DNA from: Enterobacteriaceae bacterium RIT714
Lineage (GTDB): Bacteria; Pseudomonadota; Gammaproteobacteria; Enterobacterales; Enterobacteriaceae
Reading direction: 5' to 3'
Length of the DNA stretch: 64,000 nt
Assembly (NCBI GenBank): GCA_009668015.1
Contig: WJYB01000001.1
Location: 62,001-126,000, forward strand
Shown here: in pieces, positions 34,137 to 41,418 of the stretch
How the letters are laid out: every line of letters begins with the position of its first letter
Numbering within the stretch: the first letter of the stretch is position 1
Made by a program: the position numbers and the translations under genes
Notes under the pieces: model-generated
The model's input: the letters and a program-made list of their open reading frames with translations, nothing else
What the model was told of the DNA's origin: nothing
Databases searched by the model: none

Positions 34137-35387
34137 ATGGAAAGCAAAGTAGTTGTTCCGGCGGAAGGTAAAAAGATCACCCTGCAAAACGGCAAAATTA
34201 ACGTTCCACACAATCCGGTTATTCCGTTCATCGAAGGTGATGGAATCGGTGTAGACGTTACTCCTGCAATGCTGAAAGTGGTTGATGCCGCTGTTGAGAA
34301 AGCCTACAAAGGCGAGCGTAAAATTTCCTGGATGGAAATTTACACCGGTGAAAAATCGACCCAAGTTTACGGCCAGGACGTTTGGCTGCCGGCAGAAACG
34401 CTGGACCTGATTCGCGACTACCGTGTTGCCATTAAAGGCCCACTGACCACACCAGTGGGTGGCGGTATTCGTTCCCTGAACGTTGCTCTGCGTCAGGAAC
34501 TCGATCTGTACGTGTGTCTGCGTCCGGTGCGTTACTACCAGGGTACACCAAGCCCGGTAAAACACCCTGAACTGACCGATATGGTGATCTTCCGTGAAAA
34601 CTCTGAAGACATCTACGCTGGCATCGAGTGGAAAGCGGACTCTGCAGACGCAGAAAAAGTGATTAAATTCCTGCGCGAAGAGATGGGTGTGAAGAAAATT
34701 CGCTTCCCTGAACATTGCGGCATTGGTATCAAGCCATGCTCTGAAGACGGTACTAAACGTCTGGTGCGCGCAGCCATCGAATACGCTATCACCAATGATC
34801 GTGACTCTGTGACGCTGGTTCACAAAGGCAACATCATGAAGTTCACCGAAGGCGCATTCAAAGACTGGGGCTACCAGTTGGCGACTGAAGAGTTCGGCGG
34901 CGAGCTGATTGACGGCGGTCCGTGGCAGAAAATTAAGAACCCGAACACCGGCAAAGAGATCATCATTAAAGATGTGATCGCTGATGCGTTCTTACAGCAG
35001 ATCCTGCTGCGTCCGGCTGAATACGACGTGATCGCCTGTATGAACCTGAACGGTGACTATATCTCTGACGCACTGGCTGCACAGGTGGGGGGGATCGGTA
35101 TCGCTCCTGGCGCAAACATCGGTGACGAATGCGCGCTGTTCGAAGCGACCCACGGTACTGCACCGAAGTATGCAGGCCAGGACAAAGTGAACCCGGGTTC
35201 AATCATCCTCTCCGCTGAGATGATGCTCCGTCATATGGAATGGTTCGAAGCCGCAGACCTGATTGTTAAGGGTATGGAAGGCGCGATTAACGCCAAAACT
35301 GTGACTTACGATTTCGAACGTCTGATGGAAGGCGCTAAACTGCTGAAATGTTCAGAGTTTGGCGACGCGATTATCGCAAATATGTAA
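34137..35387 (+). CDS. icd: Icd, NADP-dependent isocitrate dehydrogenase
   Basis: TCA-cycle enzyme converting isocitrate to 2-oxoglutarate. S113 in [14 protein letters not shown] is the residue phosphorylated by AceK. Substrate arginines and metal aspartates sit in [14 protein letters not shown] and [11 protein letters not shown]. 416 residues. The 3' end of icd is the attachment site for prophage e14 and relatives in E. coli; here the gene is intact and directly followed by its own terminator, with no integrase. Confidence 0.99.
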   Translation: MESKVVVPAEGKKITLQNGKINVPHNPVIPFIEGDGIGVDVTPAMLKVVDAAVEKAYKGERKISWMEIYTGEKSTQVYGQDVWLPAETLDLIRDYRVAIKGPLTTPVGGGIRSLNVALRQELDLYVCLRPVRYYQGTPSPVKHPELTDMVIFRENSEDIYAGIEWKADSADAEKVIKFLREEMGVKKIRFPEHCGIGIKPCSEDGTKRLVRAAIEYAITNDRDSVTLVHKGNIMKFTEGAFKDWGYQLATEEFGGELIDGGPWQKIKNPNTGKEIIIKDVIADAFLQQILLRPAEYDVIACMNLNGDYISDALAAQVGGIGIAPGANIGDECALFEATHGTAPKYAGQDKVNPGSIILSAEMMLRHMEWFEAADLIVKGMEGAINAKTVTYDFERLMEGAKLLKCSEFGDAIIANM

Positions 35388-35409
35388 TTCCTTCATTGGG
35401 TTATATCAG

Positions 35410-35440
35410 AACGGGAGCCGTCAGGTTCCCGTTTTTTTTT
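35410..35440 (+). terminator. Intrinsic terminator of icd
   Basis: AACGGGAGCC and GGTTCCCGTT arms (one mismatch) with a GTCA loop and nine T. Confidence 0.92.
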
Positions 35441-35521
35441 GGCGCGATGGGGTCGCGGCTGGCTTTGTAAAAAGGTGTTGCACTTTGCTGGCGTAAAATC
35501 CTGGTGATTCATATCCAGACA

Positions 35522-35532
35522 GCTACGCTTAG
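35522..35532 (+). promoter_or_regulatory. Sigma-S-type -10 before the small gene at 35559
   Basis: GCTACGCTTAG matches KCTAYRCTTAA at 10 of 11 positions and implies a leader of about 20 bases. Confidence 0.55.
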
Positions 35533-35558
35533 AAAGGTAACCTATATCGGGAGGGGTT

Positions 35559-35771
35559 ATGTTGACTCATTCTGAAGCCAAACGGTGGGCATCGGTAATG
35601 CTTAAGTCGGCATTATGCGATGGGATGAAAACTGATGAGATTTCCCGACAGGTACACCTGGTCTGCGATCATCACGGACGGGAGTGCCTGGAAGAGTTGA
35701 TAGAGGAAATCCTGATAGAAGCGGGACGAATAGGTCCTAAACACAGTGCTGGCGAGAATCACCAGCATTGA
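35559..35771 (+). CDS. Unrecognised 70-residue protein
   Basis: The ATG follows CGGGAGGGGTT, a strong ribosome-binding site, and a sigma-S-like -10. The product (MLTHSEAKRWASVMLKSALC at the N-terminus) looks soluble and alpha-helical, with an acidic helix CLEELIEEILIEAGRIG near the C-terminus and a His/Cys-containing middle (HLVCDHHGREC). No signal peptide. I do not recognise the family. A stationary-phase role is only an inference from the promoter. A GC-rich hairpin with TTTT follows at 35790-35807. Confidence 0.75.
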   Translation: MLTHSEAKRWASVMLKSALCDGMKTDEISRQVHLVCDHHGRECLEELIEEILIEAGRIGPKHSAGENHQH

Positions 35772-35789
35772 CGTCAATCCTTCTGCTTG

Positions 35790-35807
35790 CCGCCCTCGGG
35801 CGGTTTT
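35790..35807 (+). terminator. Terminator of the small gene
   Basis: CCGCCC and GGGCGG arms followed by TTTT. Confidence 0.65.
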
Positions 35808-35834
35808 CATCCATACTGACAGCACCGTGTTAAA

Positions 35835-35858
35835 TTCGGGAGCCCAATGGCTCCCGAA
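35835..35858 (-). terminator. Hairpin after the chemotaxis gene
   Basis: TTCGGGAGCC and GGCTCCCGAA (10-bp arms, CAAT loop), downstream of the chemoreceptor stop on the reverse strand. Confidence 0.65.
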
Positions 35859-35890
35859 ATCATTTTATCGGCCCCATGATTCCTGAGCGA

Positions 35891-37459
35891 TTAGAGCGTC
35901 TGCCTGACTTTGAAAAGGGATACGGACTGCGACAGAAGATGGGCCTGGTCGTTCACGCCGGATGCGGTGGTGGCAACTTCTTCAACCAGCGCCGCATTTT
36001 GCTGCGTCACGTGGTCCATCTGAGTGATCGCCACGCGGATTTGCTCCACGCCGCGGCTTTGCTCTTCCGAGGCCATCGCAATATTCTCCATCACCACATT
36101 GACCTTACTCACGGCAGTGCTGATATCAAGAATGGTCTGGCTGGTTTTCGTCGCCAGCTCGGCGCCTTCCTGGATATAAAGCGTCGATTGGTTAATCAGC
36201 GTGGTGATCTCTTTGGCTGAGTCGGTGCAGCGACGAGCCAGATTTCTGACTTCCTCTGCAACGACAGCGAATCCACGGCCAGACTGACCCGCCCGCGCAG
36301 CTTCTACTGCCGCATTCAGCGCCAGAATATTGGTCTGGAAGGCAATGCTGTCGATGACGCTGATGATCTCGAACATCTTTTGCGCACTCTGGCTGATGGC
36401 ATCCATTTTTTCCATCATATGCCGCATCTGTTGCTCGCCTTCGGTAGCAATACCGGCCGCATTCTGCACCATCTGCGAAGCCTGTAGCGCGTTATCGGTG
36501 TTCATTTTCACCGTTGAGGAGATCTGCTCCATGCTGGCGGCGGTCTCCACGACTGCGGCTGCCTGTTCTTCAGTCCGGCGAGAAAGATCGCTATTCCCGG
36601 CGGCTATTTCCTGGGTGCCAATATTGATAGATTCGACACCCTGACGGATAGATACCACTGTCGAATTCAATTCTGCTTGCATTATCTGGAGAGAAGCAAA
36701 CAGCTGGCCAATTTCATTATTGTTCGCAACATGAATCTCGCCCGTGAGATCGCCTTTTCCGATGGACTCAAAATGCTGAGCCACATTTTTGAGTGGGCGG
36801 ACTAATATATTTCGCATCCAGATGTTGACGATCAAAAATAAAATAGCGGACAGAATCAGTACACTCAGCATCACTATCAGCGCGAAATGATAGGACTGAT
36901 TGCTGAATTGAATCACCTTATTAAGATTACGCTGGGTTGAGGCCATATAAGATTGATACTCATTGTCCCACGCCTGACGGGCCTGCAACGTTGAAGGATG
37001 ACTGTTCTCATACTCCGCCTTCAGTTCCTGCACATCGTCGATGGTGGTCACCAGGCTGGCATTACGAGTAATCACGGCGATTTGCTGATCGTAGCGCTCT
37101 TTCATTCTCGCCCCAACCTCGGGTTCGATAGTAGACAGTCCGGGGATTTTCATAAACTGCTGATAGTGCTCATCCGCAATCGACATCTCTTTACGAACGC
37201 TTTCCTGCACGGCGGGCTCATCAATATCGTCACCGTGAATTTTTGCCTGGGTAGCTGTGTCAATAATAATACGCGCATTTATTATGGCATCCCGGACGGA
37301 GTTCAGTGCCTTTTGCTCCCCGGCGTTATAGTTCAGGGTCCGAATATCGCTATTACTGCGATAAAGAAAATTCAGACCAAGCCCGCTGGAGAGAATAAGC
37401 ATGAGAGTAAAGGATGCCAGAACGATCAGTAGCCCGATGCTAATTTTAATATTTTTCAA
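35891..37459 (-). CDS. Methyl-accepting chemotaxis protein (Tsr/Tar class)
   Basis: Transmembrane chemoreceptor, 522 residues. The start is TTG 37459 ([14 protein letters not shown]) after GAGGGCGTTATC; open frame upstream is not homologous. TM1 is about 7-30; the periplasmic four-helix-bundle ligand domain lies between the two membrane spans; TM2 is [21 protein letters not shown]; then HAMP and the signalling domain. The receptor tip [37 protein letters not shown] is conserved. The typical methylation stretch [19 protein letters not shown] is present. There is no NWETF-type CheR tether at the C-terminus, so it probably relies on other receptors for efficient methylation. The ligand is unknown. 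It is expressed from a sigma-28 promoter. Confidence 0.96.
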   Translation of the reverse strand: MKNIKISIGLLIVLASFTLMLILSSGLGLNFLYRSNSDIRTLNYNAGEQKALNSVRDAIINARIIIDTATQAKIHGDDIDEPAVQESVRKEMSIADEHYQQFMKIPGLSTIEPEVGARMKERYDQQIAVITRNASLVTTIDDVQELKAEYENSHPSTLQARQAWDNEYQSYMASTQRNLNKVIQFSNQSYHFALIVMLSVLILSAILFLIVNIWMRNILVRPLKNVAQHFESIGKGDLTGEIHVANNNEIGQLFASLQIMQAELNSTVVSIRQGVESINIGTQEIAAGNSDLSRRTEEQAAAVVETAASMEQISSTVKMNTDNALQASQMVQNAAGIATEGEQQMRHMMEKMDAISQSAQKMFEIISVIDSIAFQTNILALNAAVEAARAGQSGRGFAVVAEEVRNLARRCTDSAKEITTLINQSTLYIQEGAELATKTSQTILDISTAVSKVNVVMENIAMASEEQSRGVEQIRVAITQMDHVTQQNAALVEEVATTASGVNDQAHLLSQSVSLFKVRQTL

Positions 37460-37508
37460 GATAACGCCCTCAATAACCTGTGTCTGTATAACATCATTCT
37501 TGACAGGG

Positions 37509-37535
37509 TTATCGGCAGGGGGAAGAGGGGCTTGA
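37509..37535 (-). promoter_or_regulatory. Sigma-28 (FliA) promoter of the chemotaxis gene
   Basis: On the reverse strand TCAAGCCC, 11 bases, GCCGATAA. The -10 is the exact sigma-28 consensus and the spacing is exact; the -35 core is TCAA instead of TAAA. The transcript would start about 43 bases before the TTG start, so the RNA candidate further upstream is separate. Confidence 0.88.
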
Positions 37536-37688
37536 TTCGCTAAAACGTTTAAAAGAACCAAAAGTGAAAAAATAACGCGATATATTTTTATTGGCTTATT
37601 TCGCGAGATTTAAACTTGATGATCCGGATGCGTATGCAGGCGAGCGGGGGAGAGCGCAGCGTGACGGTGCCACTCTGACAATACGAGC

Positions 37689-37844
37689 AAAAAAAAGCCC
37701 ACTCGAAGGTGGGCAAGAAATACTGGAAGCAATGTGAGCAATGTCGTACTGAATACCCGAGTGTTTTGCTCAACTATTCAGTGTTGAGAAAGATAATCTT
37801 TCTCAACAAAAGATGCAACCCCATCTTTTGTGTGGTACGTTATT
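37689..37844 (-). ncRNA. Candidate structured non-coding RNA with four tandem hairpins
   Basis: Reading leftward: hairpin 1 CAAAAGATG/CATCTTTTG (37830-37807), hairpin 2 GTTGAGAAAG/CTTTCTCAAC (37807-37783), hairpin 3 ACTGAATA/TATTCAGT (37782-37748, with an inner GAG/CTC pairing), then about 33 unpaired bases and an intrinsic terminator GCCCAC/GTGGGC followed by eight U (37714-37689). The first three stems abut one another. A sigma-S-like -10 (TCTATACAGAA on the reverse strand, around 37851-37856) would start it near 37844, giving about 156 nt. No convincing gene uses the segment; a 16-codon frame MGLHLLLRKIIFLNTE runs through hairpins 1-2. I do not recognise a known RNA family. Confidence 0.65.
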
Positions 37845-37916
37845 TTTTTCTGTATAGAAAATACACAGTCGGGCTTTGTGAGTCCTGTCACAAATTTCAT
37901 TTTGGAAATCCTGTGC

Positions 37917-37922
37917 TATGCT
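37917..37922 (+). promoter_or_regulatory. yeaQ -10, sigma-S-like
   Basis: GCTATGCTTTT matches the sigma-S extended -10 at 9 of 11 positions, about 50 bases before yeaQ. It is divergent from the RNA promoter 60 bases to the left. Confidence 0.5.
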
Positions 37923-37971
37923 TTTCTGTGTCGTTGATTTAATGACAAAAAACCATACAGAGAGGAAAGCT

Positions 37972-38220
37972 ATGGGAATTTTATCCTGGATTATCTTTGG
38001 GCTTATTGCGGGGATTCTGGCGAAGTGGATCATGCCAGGCAAAGATGGCGGTGGGTTCTTCGTTACAGTCATACTGGGTGTCGTGGGCGCGGTGGTCGGC
38101 GGCTGGATCAGCACCCTGTTCGGCTTTGGTAAAGTCGATGGCTTTAACTTCGGCAGTTTTGCCGTGGCGGTCATTGGTGCGCTGGTCGTTCTGTTTATCT
38201 ACAGAAAAATCAAAAGCTAA
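37972..38220 (+). CDS. yeaQ: YeaQ, GlsB/YeaQ/YmgE family small membrane protein
   Basis: An 82-residue inner-membrane protein of the transglycosylase-associated (Tag) family, nearly identical to E. coli YeaQ. Three hydrophobic spans: SWIIFGLIAGILAKWIM, FFVTVILGVVGAVVGGWIS and FAVAVIGALVVLFIY. The Gly-rich GKDGGGF loop is typical. Function is not established; it is stress/stationary-phase linked in E. coli. Good ribosome-binding site AGAGGAAAGCT. Confidence 0.96.
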   Translation: MGILSWIIFGLIAGILAKWIMPGKDGGGFFVTVILGVVGAVVGGWISTLFGFGKVDGFNFGSFAVAVIGALVVLFIYRKIKS

Positions 38221-38234
38221 GAACGAAAGCATCC

Positions 38235-38261
38235 AAAAAGGCTGCCAGTGGCAGCCTTTTT
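38235..38261. terminator. Bidirectional terminator between yeaQ and yoaJ
   Basis: GGCTGCC and GGCAGCC arms with A-run before and T-run after. Confidence 0.9.
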
Positions 38262-38273
38262 AGTGTGCAGGGA

Positions 38274-38348
38274 TCACCACCAGCCAAGCTGGACGCCTGC
38301 CACGGCGACAATCGCCACAATTAACATAATGATGGTCGTTTTGCGCAC
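38274..38348 (-). CDS. yoaJ: YoaJ, 24-residue membrane microprotein
   Basis: GTG start directly abutting the yoaK stop (TAAGTG). The product is MRKTTIIMLIVAIVAVAGVQ followed by LGWW, matching the layout of E. coli YoaJ, including the LGWW end. It is a single hydrophobic helix with a basic N-terminus. Function unknown. It is too short for usual gene calling. Confidence 0.85.
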   Translation of the reverse strand: MRKTTIIMLIVAIVAVAGVQLGWW

Positions 38349-38447
38349 TTATGCCCCCGGAGCGGCGTAACCGCCAACGAAAAACCATGTTAAAAAAACC
38401 ACTGCCGTTATAAAAATAACGACCGGGAATACAATACCGATCCTCAT
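38349..38447 (-). CDS. yoaK: YoaK, 32-residue membrane microprotein
   Basis: Begins MRIGIVFPVVIFITAVVFLT and ends WFFVGGYAAPGA; E. coli YoaK differs at only a few residues. One transmembrane helix. The ATG follows AAGGTGATGTT. It is translated immediately before yoaJ, forming a two-gene microprotein operon as in E. coli. Confidence 0.9.
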   Translation of the reverse strand: MRIGIVFPVVIFITAVVFLTWFFVGGYAAPGA

Positions 38448-38489
38448 AACATCACCTTATGCGTTACCTTACCTGCAGAGTTTACGGGG

Positions 38490-39518
38490 TTAATCCATCG
38501 TGAGAAAGCGTGTTTTGCTTTTACGTTTTTTATCCTGATACATTGCGGTGTCGGCGGCACGTAAGGCACTGTCGGCATCGGTAGTGGCGGGATCGACTGC
38601 CACCACGCCTAAGCTGGCCCCCGGATAGACAAGATGAACGTTGCCAAGCCAGTACTCCCCGGCGATAGAGGCGCTAATCTGTTTTTTGAGGACCGTCATC
38701 TGCGTGATATCCCCCTCGCTATCCTCGTTACACAGGCAAGCCACCAAAAATTCATCGCCACCCAGTCGGCCAACAATATCGTCCTCGGTGTGCGCATCGG
38801 TCAGCCGCTTGCCCACTTCCACTAAAAATTGATCGCCGGTCTCATGACCAAAGCGATCGTTAATCAGCTTGAAATCATCCAGATCGATAAAGGCGATAAG
38901 GGCATGGCGCTTGAGATGGCGAGCCAGCGAGAAGAGGGTCGTGAGATTTTCAAAAATGGCGCGACGATTCGGTAAACCGGTCAGGGCATCGGTGTAGGAG
39001 TGCGCAATCAGTGCGGAGTTTGCTTCACGAAGCTGGTTGAGCAGCGACTCTTTCTGAATGTACTGCGCAATTAGCCCGGCAAAGAGTTGCAGCACTTGCT
39101 CGCCGCGCTCGCTCAGTGTCTTTTTACTGGTGCTGGTGGCGCAGAGTGTTCCGTAGAGCGAACCATCAGCCAGATGAATGGGAATACTCATATAAGTGGT
39201 AATCCCCAGTGCTTTTGCCGCATCACAATCGGCCCACTGTTCTGCGACCTCGCTACTGAAAAAACAGCTGCTGTCGATGGCGCGTTTACACAGGGTATCG
39301 CCCCAGGGCACGCTCAGCCCTTCGGGGATCTGCATCTGTTTGCTGTTACGGGCATACAGGATATGCTGCAAACGGGCATTGATATCGACTTTCGTCAGAT
39401 AGGTTGATTCCATATCGGTGACAATCTCAAGCATCTCCAGTAGCTGACGCACCAGGCTTTCAAGGGATTGTTCGGTCGCGAGGGTTTCTGAAACACGGGC
39501 AAGAATAATATCCGACAT
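38490..39518 (-). CDS. dgcP: DgcP (YeaP), GAF-GGDEF diguanylate cyclase
   Basis: Makes cyclic di-GMP. An N-terminal GAF sensory domain (about 15-165, ending VLQLFAGLIAQYIQKESLL) is linked to a GGDEF domain starting YTDALTGLPNRRAIFEN, with an intact active site GRLGGDEFLVACL. I start at ATG 39518 (MSDIILARVSETLATEQSLE), 342 residues against 341 in E. coli; the frame upstream is not homologous. No RxxD inhibitory site is seen five residues before GGDEF, so product inhibition may be weak. Confidence 0.96.
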   Translation of the reverse strand: MSDIILARVSETLATEQSLESLVRQLLEMLEIVTDMESTYLTKVDINARLQHILYARNSKQMQIPEGLSVPWGDTLCKRAIDSSCFFSSEVAEQWADCDAAKALGITTYMSIPIHLADGSLYGTLCATSTSKKTLSERGEQVLQLFAGLIAQYIQKESLLNQLREANSALIAHSYTDALTGLPNRRAIFENLTTLFSLARHLKRHALIAFIDLDDFKLINDRFGHETGDQFLVEVGKRLTDAHTEDDIVGRLGGDEFLVACLCNEDSEGDITQMTVLKKQISASIAGEYWLGNVHLVYPGASLGVVAVDPATTDADSALRAADTAMYQDKKRKSKTRFLTMD

Positions 39519-39653
39519 GACGTGGGTAGACTCCCATGCAGAAGACGCCAGTATCTGCATGTTGTGCTGAAATTTTCGGCTGTGGAGCATAGTAGAACAT
39601 GAATGTACAAAATTTTATATATTGTTGAGACACCTGCCAACGCTGGTAGGGGG

Positions 39654-39710
39654 AAAAAGCCCCGGAGCGAGCCCGGGGAAAGAGATCTTTATTCTCTGGT
39701 CAGTGAGAAC
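39654..39710 (-). ncRNA. Candidate short RNA upstream of dgcP
   Basis: On the reverse strand a -35-like TTAAAC (39744-39739), a 16-base spacer and -10 TATAGT (39722-39717) predict a start near 39710. The roughly 57-nt product has a small TTCTC/GAGAA hairpin, a U-rich middle, then CCCCGG/CCGGGG (39678-39660) followed by CTTTTT. No reading frame of note lies inside. It ends about 135 bases before dgcP and is probably a separate transcript, though a terminated leader of dgcP is possible. Confidence 0.45.
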
Positions 39711-39776
39711 AGGTTCACTATAGGTCTGAAAAGTGCAGGTTTAATGGAGAAATCATGGAGAAAACGGACATGACCC

Positions 39777-39787
39777 GGTACTCTTAA
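39777..39787 (+). promoter_or_regulatory. Sigma-S-like -10 of yoaF
   Basis: GGTACTCTTAA agrees with the sigma-S extended -10 at 9 of 11 positions, 28 bases before yoaF. Confidence 0.4.
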
Positions 39788-39814
39788 CCGTCGAAAATTC
39801 AAAAGGGTAAGATC

Positions 39815-40063
39815 ATGCGATATCTGCTGCTGGCGATGGCTCTGCCACTAACTGCCTGTTCAACATCAACCCCACCGGATGCGCCAAAACCGCCACAGAT
39901 TGGTATGGCAAATCCCGCGGCGGTTTACTGCGTGAAAAAGGGTGGGGAAAGGGTTCCGATACAAAGCCCCCAGGGCGTGCGCACAGAGTGTAAGCTGCCG
40001 GGTGGTGAAGTCATTGATGAGTGGGATCTCTACCGTCGTGATCACCCTACACCCGCCAGGTGA
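39815..40063 (+). CDS. yoaF: YoaF, DUF333 small lipoprotein
   Basis: An 82-residue lipoprotein. The signal peptide MRYLLLAMALPLTAC has a lipobox with C15. The mature part carries the DUF333 pattern: IGMANPAAVYCVKKGGE, then C in TECKLPGGEVIDEWDLYRRDHP. Matches E. coli YoaF. Function unknown. Confidence 0.94.
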   Translation: MRYLLLAMALPLTACSTSTPPDAPKPPQIGMANPAAVYCVKKGGERVPIQSPQGVRTECKLPGGEVIDEWDLYRRDHPTPAR

Positions 40064-40141
40064 CAGCCGGGGAAAGAGTGCGATACACTTCTCTTTAGGA
40101 ATTATCTTAGCCGTGATGGCTTATTACACCGCGAGAGAAGT

Positions 40142-40447
40142 ATGTTTCAGCTAAAACCGGGCAGCCTGGCCATGATCATTGGCGCCCGCACCCCTGCCGG
40201 GCGTCGCAATATCGGCAAGTCTGTTGAGCTTTTTGCACTTTGCCAGCCCGGTCTGCGTTTTTTGAATCCGGTCAATGGCGTGATGACGGAACTGCCAGCA
40301 GGCGCGGACCGCGCGCTGTGGCTGGTGACAGGAGATGTCCACGCATTCGACAACCAGCCAGGTTTCGCGTTTGTTCGCCCGGAACATCTGATGCCTTTGA
40401 CCCCTGACGAAACACCGCTTGCAGTCGATGAGTTAACCTTCAGCTAG
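40142..40447 (+). CDS. Unrecognised 101-residue protein
   Basis: The ATG follows GCGAGAGAAGT, a fair ribosome-binding site. The product contains LKPGSLAMIIGARTPAGRRN, then IGKSVELFALCQPGLRF, and a C-terminal LMPLTPDETPLAVDELTFS; it looks like a small beta-barrel-type soluble domain, without signal peptide or membrane span. I do not recognise a family. Its end overlaps convergent yeaO by 15 bases. K-12 has no counterpart at this place as far as I recall. Confidence 0.7.
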   Translation: MFQLKPGSLAMIIGARTPAGRRNIGKSVELFALCQPGLRFLNPVNGVMTELPAGADRALWLVTGDVHAFDNQPGFAFVRPEHLMPLTPDETPLAVDELTFS

Positions 40448-40786
40448 CTGGCGTAGCCAGTCGGCCAGCACCATCGCGTGATTCTGTTGGTTGTTTTTCG
40501 CGCCGTAGAGCAGCGTCACCGTCTGTTGTTTGCCGAGGGCGGCGATACGTTTGCCTTCATCCTGATGCTGTTCAAGCTCCTCGCGATACGCTTCGCTAAA
40601 GGCGGCGAAATCGATCGTTTCGCTGTGGAAGGCTTTGCGTAAGGCGTTTGAGGGCGTCAGTGTTTTGCACCATTCGTCATATACCAAATCGGTTTTCTTC
40701 ACCCCGCGTGGCCAGAGTCTGTCTACCAGAATCCGATAGCCGTCCTCGGGACTTGCCGCGTCATAGAGGCGTTTACAGCGAATCAT
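40433..40786 (-). CDS. yeaO: YeaO, DUF488 family protein
   Basis: A 117-residue DUF488 protein. Characteristic motifs are RCKRLYD, GYRILVDRLWPRGVKK, EWCKTLTPSNALRKAFH and VTLLYGAKNNQQNHA. It resembles E. coli YeaO. Function unknown. It overlaps the upstream DUF523 gene by 4 bases (ATGA), indicating a two-gene operon. Confidence 0.92.
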   Translation of the reverse strand: MIRCKRLYDAASPEDGYRILVDRLWPRGVKKTDLVYDEWCKTLTPSNALRKAFHSETIDFAAFSEAYREELEQHQDEGKRIAALGKQQTVTLLYGAKNNQQNHAMVLADWLRQLAEG

Positions 40787-41274
40787 TCTCTCTCCTCAAT
40801 CCAGGCGATAAGCTCCGCGATCTGGTTATCAGAAAATACCTGAATGCCATGCTCGCGTAATAACGCGGCGGCAACGCCCATACCCGTTTTTTTGTGTCCG
40901 CTAAAGCTGCCATCGTAGATGAACGCGCTCCCGCAGGTCGGGCTGCCGTCGGTCAGGAGGGCGGCACTGCAATTCGTCTCTTGTGCGGTGCGTAACGCCA
41001 GCCATGCCGCGAGCTGATAATGCGCTGTCACGTCAGTGCCGTCGCTTTCCAGAATACGGGCGCGCTCCGCCATCACCGCTTGACCACCGTCACCCACAAT
41101 CTCCGCGGGTAAACGAGGGATGGCCAGCCCTGCCGCCAGCTCCGGACAGTGGATCACCAGCCGCTCTTCCTGCTGCCAGCGCGTTAAGATGTCCGAAACA
41201 GGCGTTTTTTCGCTGCCGTTGTAACGAACCTTGTGGCCCATCAGACAGGCGCTGACCAGAATTTTCGTTTTCAT
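40783..41274 (-). CDS. DUF523 family protein
   Basis: A 163-residue protein with DUF523 hallmarks: the N-terminal SACLMGHKVRYNG, a Cys-Pro-Glu turn (VIHCPELAAGL) and LLTDGSPTCGSAFIYDG near the middle. The conserved Cys residues suggest metal or sulfur chemistry, but no activity is established. The start is taken as ATG 41274 (MKTKILVSACL); an upstream Met adds 14 residues. It is translationally coupled to yeaO and is not part of the K-12 yea cluster that I know. Confidence 0.85.
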   Translation of the reverse strand: MKTKILVSACLMGHKVRYNGSEKTPVSDILTRWQQEERLVIHCPELAAGLAIPRLPAEIVGDGGQAVMAERARILESDGTDVTAHYQLAAWLALRTAQETNCSAALLTDGSPTCGSAFIYDGSFSGHKKTGMGVAAALLREHGIQVFSDNQIAELIAWIEERE

Positions 41275-41418
41275 GATGTTTAACCGGTCCGGATGAAAGG
41301 GAAAATACGCTAACACACTATAGCAACGGATCCTTGCCCCTCTAATTTAAGGGATTGTGATACTTGCAAAAGATCGGTAGGCTGAGGTTCCTTATGTTAT
41401 CTGATAATTCTCTGGCAT

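Noticed and set aside
35388..35890. Remnant of an e14-like prophage or duplicated icd 3' end after icd
   Set aside because: No integrase, no repeated icd end and no phage-like gene; the terminator follows icd directly.
37588..37942. Forward and reverse frames of 61 and 77 codons across the hairpin region
   Set aside because: They run through perfect stems and a terminator, which explains the sequence better than coding.
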